11,435 nt of DNA from an uncultured Verrucomicrobiota bacterium (GTDB taxonomy: Bacteria > Verrucomicrobiota > Verrucomicrobiia > Limisphaerales > JADLHS01), in NCBI GenBank assembly GCA_937894935.1, contig CALAYC010000063.1:1-11435 (forward strand), in the 5' to 3' direction. The notes beneath the pieces are model-generated. The model saw only the letters and a program-made list of their open reading frames with translations, searched no databases and was not told where the DNA came from. Shown here in pieces: positions 8,173-11,435 of this stretch; within the stretch, counting starts at the first letter, position 1; the number at the start of each line of letters is the position of its first letter. The translations under genes and the position numbers were made by a program.

Positions 8173-8477
8173 GGTAACTGAGTTTATTTTTGCGAGCAGG
8201 TCAACGCCGGTGGTTGTGGGTGATATGAGTAGCCTGCGCTGTTGGCTCGAGTTTCATGGTTATTCTTGAAATGGCTGCAGGAATGCTGCCGCCGCAGAAA
8301 ACCGCTGCGACTGCAATTCTTTGCATTCTCACATCAGCCGATGCAACGAGAGTGACGCGAACTTCGTTACAAAGCAATCATCCACTGCGAAAGATTCGGC
8401 AAATCAACAACGATGAAGCGAATCTGTTATTGCGCGCGACGATGATTTCTGCCAACACTGTGCCCGTCCGAACGGCT
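8173..8477. other. Intergenic region between xylA and tRNA-Ala, no convincing gene
   Basis: About 305 bp separate the divergent xylA start and the tRNA. The region should hold the promoters of both, but I see no clear sigma70 pair for either. A cluster of TGCAA/TTGCA words lies at 8312-8346, including the interrupted palindrome TGCAATTCTTTGCA (8312-8325), a possible operator. An 18-codon minus-strand reading frame (8257-8201) starts with the same AATAACC-ATGAAA context as the sugar-binding protein gene. It is too short to call as a gene. Confidence 0.5.
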
Positions 8478-8553
8478 GGGGTCTTAGCTCAGTTGGTAGA
8501 GCGTCTCGTTCGCAATGAGAAGGTCAGGGGTTCGAATCCCCTAGGCTCCACCA
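8478..8553 (+). tRNA. tRNA-Ala, anticodon CGC
   Basis: A complete 76-nt cloverleaf can be drawn. The acceptor stem is GGGGTCT (8478-8484) with AGGCTCC (8543-8549). The D-arm is GCTC/GAGC around AGTTGGTA. The anticodon stem is TCTCG/TGAGA with loop TTCGCAA, and the T-arm is AGGGG/CCCCT around TTCGAAT. The anticodon CGC at 8511-8513 reads GCG (alanine). The acceptor stem contains the G3-U70 wobble pair that identifies tRNA-Ala to alanyl-tRNA synthetase. The discriminator is A and CCA is encoded (8551-8553). It lies on the strand opposite both neighbouring genes, and its 3' end is 30 nt from the end of the converging gene. Confidence 0.97.
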
Positions 8554-8583
8554 GTCTTAATCGGACGCCTCCCTCCAGTTGGT

Positions 8584-9870
8584 TTATTTGATGGCCTCTT
8601 CCCAATTTTTCAAACCGATGATTGGCAGCGCAAAAGAGAAAGCTTCCTCCCATTCCGGCGTGTCCGCGCGGCGAAAACATTCATAGATGCGTTTTTTGGG
8701 TCGCACCTCGCCATCCACGGGTTTGTTGCGACGCAACCCCAACCACAGTCCTCCTTCGCCATCATGATCCACGTGGCGATGCAAGATGAAGGAGTCAATC
8801 GCATCAATCGCTTCGACCTTTTTGTAGGCATAACAATATGCTGCCGCCTGCAATAATTCCCCGGCCTCACCCTCCGGAGTATGAAAGCCTTGTTCGCTCA
8901 GAATGATTCGCCGCGATTTTCCATCAAATTGCAGGTCAGGCCGATTCATAAAATCCGCCAACACTTCCAGGTTTTTAAAGGTGATGCGAGGCGTGTTCGC
9001 ATTGGTGGTTGCCGTTTGATCATTCCAAAAATCCGGCTTGAACAGATTTTCGGGATACGGATGAAACGCCAGATGCCAATCAAAATCTCGTTCCGCCCGA
9101 GCGCGGCGAGCGAAGTATTCGAGAAACTCGCGTCCGGCAAAGGTCTGCTGCGGATCGCCCGCCTCATAACGGATGTTCCAGTGATGATCGAGCGACAGAT
9201 ACACTCGCGCCCAGGAGGATTGTTGCCGAATCGCCATGTGCGCCAGCCGCACCGTGCGAAGATAGTCTTCGGCAAACTCCGTCATCGTCGCCCGCCCCAG
9301 ATTACACCAATACCAGTGCGAGTTGACTTCGTTGCTTATGATATAACCGGCGACGCGCCCGAATTGCTGGTCAGGCCGCGACCAGCGTTCCGCCAAAAAA
9401 CTCAAACATGCACTGAACCACTTTTTCCCTTCAGGCGTCACGGTATTGAATGCACCCAAGCGATTCGGCGCATTTGTATCATAACGAGGATGCAATACCA
9501 CACGATCCACCTCCGGTCGGCCCGATGCGTAACTCAAGACAATGAGATTCACGATGACGCCGGCTTGGGAGAGCAGCTTAATCTCTCGGTCCATCTTTTC
9601 GAGATAGCTTCGACGAAACCGATAAGTCTCTCCTTCGTGAACAAAGACAACATCGCGTTCGTCAGCCGTCGGCACATACAACGCGGTCAGATTGATATTC
9701 AACGCCGCATGTTTAACGCCCAAGGCCAGTGCATCATCCACCATTTCCACCTGCAGACCTTTCTTCGACGCGACGACCGGATAAGGTTCGTTATATCGCG
9801 ACACAATCTGACTCAGGCAGGTGGAACTGATACTCACGCCAATTAACAAACCGATCAGTCCCCATTTCAT
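8584..9870 (-). CDS. Secreted DUF5722-like protein, putative TIM-barrel glycosidase
   Basis: From the ATG at 9870 this is a 428-residue protein whose hydrophobic N-terminus (residues 4-20, then CLSQ) looks like a Sec signal peptide. The body resembles DUF5722 proteins as I remember them; I cannot confirm this by search. Features consistent with a clan GH-A-like (beta/alpha)8 barrel are an Asn-Glu pair in YIISNEVNSHWYW (Glu181, candidate acid/base), WHLAFHPYPENLF with His270 and Tyr272, and IILSEQGFHT with Glu326 (candidate nucleophile). LNINLTALYVP and VNLIVLSYASG look like early barrel strands. A GTG at 9891 would add seven residues (NRRFNR), but a candidate promoter -10 lies immediately upstream of it, so the ATG is preferred. 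The gene is transcribed toward the xylA cluster but is separated from it by the opposite-strand tRNA. A role in breaking down extracellular glycans is inference. Confidence 0.8.
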   Translation of the reverse strand: MKWGLIGLLIGVSISSTCLSQIVSRYNEPYPVVASKKGLQVEMVDDALALGVKHAALNINLTALYVPTADERDVVFVHEGETYRFRRSYLEKMDREIKLLSQAGVIVNLIVLSYASGRPEVDRVVLHPRYDTNAPNRLGAFNTVTPEGKKWFSACLSFLAERWSRPDQQFGRVAGYIISNEVNSHWYWCNLGRATMTEFAEDYLRTVRLAHMAIRQQSSWARVYLSLDHHWNIRYEAGDPQQTFAGREFLEYFARRARAERDFDWHLAFHPYPENLFKPDFWNDQTATTNANTPRITFKNLEVLADFMNRPDLQFDGKSRRIILSEQGFHTPEGEAGELLQAAAYCYAYKKVEAIDAIDSFILHRHVDHDGEGGLWLGLRRNKPVDGEVRPKKRIYECFRRADTPEWEEAFSFALPIIGLKNWEEAIK

Positions 9871-9897
9871 TCGATTAAAACGACGATTCACACCGGG

Positions 9898-9926
9898 TTA
9901 ATAGGACATTACCAATGAATTAGCAA
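9898..9926 (-). promoter_or_regulatory. Candidate sigma70 promoter of the DUF5722-like gene
   Basis: On the minus strand, TTGCTA (9926-9921) and TATTAA (9903-9898) are 17 nt apart; each box matches four of six consensus bases. Transcription would begin near 9891, which favours the ATG at 9870 over the GTG at 9891 as the translation start. This is a pattern match only. Confidence 0.35.
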
Positions 9927-10041
9927 CGCAGCGGCAAACAAACCATCTCAGGCTGCGACTTGCTTCGGATCAATTGACCGCCTAGCTTTGCCTGCGTTCT
10001 GGCGATTCAAATCGAATTCTACCAGACCGAAAAAATTAACC

Positions 10042-10506
10042 ATGTCGGCATCATCATCCCCGTGGAAAATGTTCATCGGCGTCGGCGTTGTGACGCTGAT
10101 CGTTTATTTTGTCGTATTTTCGTGGATCGAAAACCGGCGGCGGAAATCCAGTCCGTGGGAAATTACTTTCACTGAACTGGACAACTCCCCTGCTCTGTTA
10201 ATCAATCATGCTGAATTGAAACTGACCAACATCACCATCGTCATCGCCGACGCACCTGCGCCCACCAACCTTCCGCAAACCGTTCGCTTTGAACATGGTC
10301 AGGTCGCGCCCCTCGACCTTCCCATCGGCAAATGCATTTTTCTCGACACCTTATTCCAGCCCGGCACCGTCGTGTGCGAAGTGTTCGGAAATGAAATTCA
10401 GATTCTGCCCCGCACCATGACCATCAATCGGGTGGATTACCCGTGGGCCGCCAGTCAGAAAATCCTTTTGACCAATCGCCCACCCGCTACACTCCCGGCC
10501 AGGTGA
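10042..10506 (+). CDS. Hypothetical single-membrane-segment protein upstream of trpG
   Basis: This 154-residue protein matches no family I recognise. Residues 10-29 form one hydrophobic segment (MFIGVGVVTLIVYFVVFSWI), followed by the basic stretch NRRRK (31-35). By the positive-inside rule the C-terminal part could face the cytoplasm, but a signal-anchor of the opposite orientation is possible. The remainder has alternating hydrophobic residues suggesting a beta-rich domain, with cysteines at 98 and 112. The frame is open upstream to a TTG at 9988, but the ATG at 10042 (preceded by ATTAACC) puts the membrane segment close to the N-terminus and is preferred. The stop codon (10504-10506) is one nucleotide before the trpG ATG, which indicates co-transcription and probably translational coupling. 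Nothing in the sequence ties its function to aromatic biosynthesis. Confidence 0.7.
   Translation: MSASSSPWKMFIGVGVVTLIVYFVVFSWIENRRRKSSPWEITFTELDNSPALLINHAELKLTNITIVIADAPAPTNLPQTVRFEHGQVAPLDLPIGKCIFLDTLFQPGTVVCEVFGNEIQILPRTMTINRVDYPWAASQKILLTNRPPATLPAR
10501..10505 (+). promoter_or_regulatory. Ribosome binding site of trpG
   Basis: AGGTG lies two nucleotides before the trpG ATG (10508) and overlaps the stop codon of the upstream gene. It is the clearest Shine-Dalgarno-like site in the window, although its spacing is short, and it fits translational coupling with the upstream gene. Confidence 0.5.
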
Positions 10507-10507
10507 T

Positions 10508-11074
10508 ATGCTGTTGGTCATAGATAATTACGATTCGTTCACGTACAACATCGTGCAGTATCTCGGCGAGATGAACGTGCCGATGCAAATCGTACGCAAC
10601 GATCAGATCACGGTGGACCAGGTCCGCGAATTGAAGCCGGAACGCTTGTTGGTGTCGCCCGGCCCGTGTTCTCCGAATGAAGCCGGTTTCTCCAACGAGA
10701 TCTTGCGCGAATTCGGACCGAAAATTCCGACGCTGGGCGTTTGCTTGGGACACCAATGTATCGGCCACACGTTCGGCGCAAAAGTCGTTGTGAACTATCG
10801 CATGATGCACGGCAAAACGTCTTTAATTAAGCACAACGGCAAAGATCTATTCGCTGGCATGCCGAATCCATTTCCTGCCACGCGCTATCATTCACTCGTC
10901 ATTCAGCGCGATTCTCTTCCCGATTGTCTGGAGATCACTGCTGAAACTGAAGAAGGCGAAATCATGGGCGTGAAACACAAAGAATTTCCCATCTGGGGCG
11001 TGCAGTTTCATCCCGAAAGCATTCTCACCGAAAACGGCCGCGCCATTTTCAGCAATTTCTTAAAGCTGAAATAA
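10508..11074 (+). CDS. trpG: Anthranilate/aminodeoxychorismate synthase glutamine amidotransferase component
   Basis: This 188-residue class I glutamine amidotransferase releases ammonia from glutamine for a chorismate-using partner, either TrpE (anthranilate, tryptophan pathway) or PabB (aminodeoxychorismate, folate pathway). It begins MLLVIDNYDSFTYNIVQYL, the family hallmark. The oxyanion-loop motif SPGPCSP is at residues 50-56. The nucleophile Cys79 lies in GVCLGHQ, and the triad is completed by His168 and Glu170 in QFHPES. Length matches TrpG/PabA (about 190). No trpE, pabB or trpD is adjacent, so the choice between TrpG and PabA is open, and many bacteria use one subunit for both. It follows a small membrane-protein gene by one nucleotide and ends just before a hairpin. 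Confidence 0.95.
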   Translation: MLLVIDNYDSFTYNIVQYLGEMNVPMQIVRNDQITVDQVRELKPERLLVSPGPCSPNEAGFSNEILREFGPKIPTLGVCLGHQCIGHTFGAKVVVNYRMMHGKTSLIKHNGKDLFAGMPNPFPATRYHSLVIQRDSLPDCLEITAETEEGEIMGVKHKEFPIWGVQFHPESILTENGRAIFSNFLKLK

Positions 11075-11077
11075 AAA

Positions 11078-11103
11078 AGCCGCAGGATATTTCACCTGCG
11101 GCT
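11078..11103 (-). terminator. Intrinsic terminator between convergent trpG and UDP-sugar dehydrogenase genes
   Basis: A perfect 9-bp stem, AGCCGCAGG (11078-11086) with CCTGCGGCT (11095-11103), has an 8-nt loop. Read on the minus strand it is followed directly by TTTTTTATTTC, a good terminator for the dehydrogenase gene ending at 11126. In the plus direction the following sequence (CCGGTTTAG) is a weak T-run, so it may also act on trpG, but less efficiently. Confidence 0.8.
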
Positions 11104-11125
11104 CCGGTTTAGAATTAAGTTATCG

Positions 11126-11435
11126 CTACGCTTTCCAGACGCGTCCTTCAGCAGTAGTGACATTCACCATCGCGTTGCGCGTATCCACAATCAACTTCGC
11201 CCACGCGCCAAGTTCTTCGTAATTCACACAAGCGTGATTCGTCGCGATGAGCACCAGGTCAAAACTTGAAATCGTTTCCTGATTCCACGCGACCGATTTT
11301 GTTCCCCTCCAATGAGCATGTTCGCGCGTCGGACGAATCACCGGCACGTAAGGATCGTAATAAGCCACCTCCGCGCCACGCGCCTGCAACTTTTCCATCA
11401 ACACATAGCTCGGCGATTGCCGCTCATCGTCCACA
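11126..11435 (-). CDS. UDP-glucose/UDP-N-acetylglucosamine 6-dehydrogenase family protein, C-terminal part
   Basis: About 103 C-terminal residues of a nucleotide-sugar dehydrogenase are present; the 5' part lies beyond the right edge, and reading is open through 11435. The segment matches the UDPGDH C-terminal domain: DDERQSPSYVLMEKL, then GAEVAYYDPYVP, then FDLVLIATNHACVNYEEL, and IVDTRNAMVN near the end. These are typical of WbpA/WecC/TuaD-like enzymes, which oxidise UDP-sugars to uronic acids with NAD+ for surface polysaccharides. The catalytic Cys and the NAD-binding domain are not in the window, so the substrate cannot be fixed. The spacing of ESP-like (here RQSP) and DPYVP motifs favours the UDP-GlcNAc/UDP-ManNAc dehydrogenase group. 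The gene converges with trpG. Confidence 0.9.
   Translation of the reverse strand, partial: VDDERQSPSYVLMEKLQARGAEVAYYDPYVPVIRPTREHAHWRGTKSVAWNQETISSFDLVLIATNHACVNYEELGAWAKLIVDTRNAMVNVTTAEGRVWKA

Noticed and set aside
7105..8181. Plus-strand 358-codon reading frame opposite xylA
   Set aside because: It is entirely antisense to a complete, conserved xylA. It is very rich in Arg and Phe, as expected from a complementary frame, and has no recognisable domain.
8478..8553. The tRNA as an integration site for a mobile element
   Set aside because: No integrase gene or direct repeat of the tRNA 3' end was seen nearby, and the flanking genes look like ordinary chromosomal genes.
8256..8591. Plus-strand 111-codon reading frame containing AQLVERLVRNEKVRGSNPLGS
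   Set aside because: It spans the tRNA-Ala gene. This peptide is the familiar false translation of a tRNA, and the upstream part has no protein-like features.
8881..9846. Plus-strand 321-codon reading frame opposite the DUF5722-like gene
   Set aside because: It has an Arg/His/Ile-rich composition and no motif. The minus-strand frame has a signal peptide and an ordered active-site pattern.
1..11435. CRISPR arrays, insertion sequences, phage or defence genes
   Set aside because: I saw no regularly spaced repeats, transposase or phage-like reading frames; the coding content is metabolic.

Overview
The window looks like a chromosomal segment of a diderm bacterium with moderately high GC. No phylogenetic marker is present. 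Two secreted proteins carry clear lipoboxes, most start codons lack a Shine-Dalgarno sequence, and a DUF5722-like secreted protein is present. Together these fit Verrucomicrobiota (or the wider PVC group), but that assignment is an inference of modest confidence.

Positions 1-8172, all on the minus strand, form a pentose-use cluster. In transcription order it reads xylA (xylose isomerase), araA (L-arabinose isomerase), araB (ribulokinase), araD (L-ribulose-5-phosphate 4-epimerase), a lipoprotein aldose 1-epimerase (galM-like), a lipoprotein sugar-binding protein, and the first 152 codons of an RbsA/MglA-type sugar ABC-transporter ATPase that runs off the left edge. The genes from araA to the binding protein are 17-35 nt apart. 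Two strong hairpins interrupt the series: one after xylA (12-bp perfect stem) and one between the binding protein and the ATPase (7-bp GC stem followed by T6). xylA may therefore be a separate unit, and the binding protein is probably made in excess over the rest of the transporter. Together the genes would mutarotate the sugar outside the cytoplasm, import it, and convert L-arabinose to D-xylulose 5-phosphate (araA, araB, araD) and D-xylose to D-xylulose (xylA). No xylulokinase, AraC, XylR or other regulator lies in the window.

Positions 8173-8477 (about 305 bp) hold no convincing gene. A tRNA-Ala(CGC) on the plus strand follows at 8478-8553. A minus-strand secreted protein (8584-9870) resembles a TIM-barrel glycosidase of the DUF5722 type, with Glu residues placed like a clan GH-A acid/base and nucleophile.

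From 10042 the plus strand carries a small single-TM protein of unknown function. One nucleotide separates it from trpG/pabA (glutamine amidotransferase subunit), so the two are probably translationally coupled. A hairpin at 11078-11103 separates trpG from a convergent minus-strand gene, of which only the C-terminal part of a UDP-sugar dehydrogenase is present.

Most of the window is well-known metabolism. The points most worth following are the DUF5722-like putative glycosidase, the lipoprotein mutarotase within an arabinose cluster, the internal hairpins, and the recurring ACC-ATG start context in place of Shine-Dalgarno sites.
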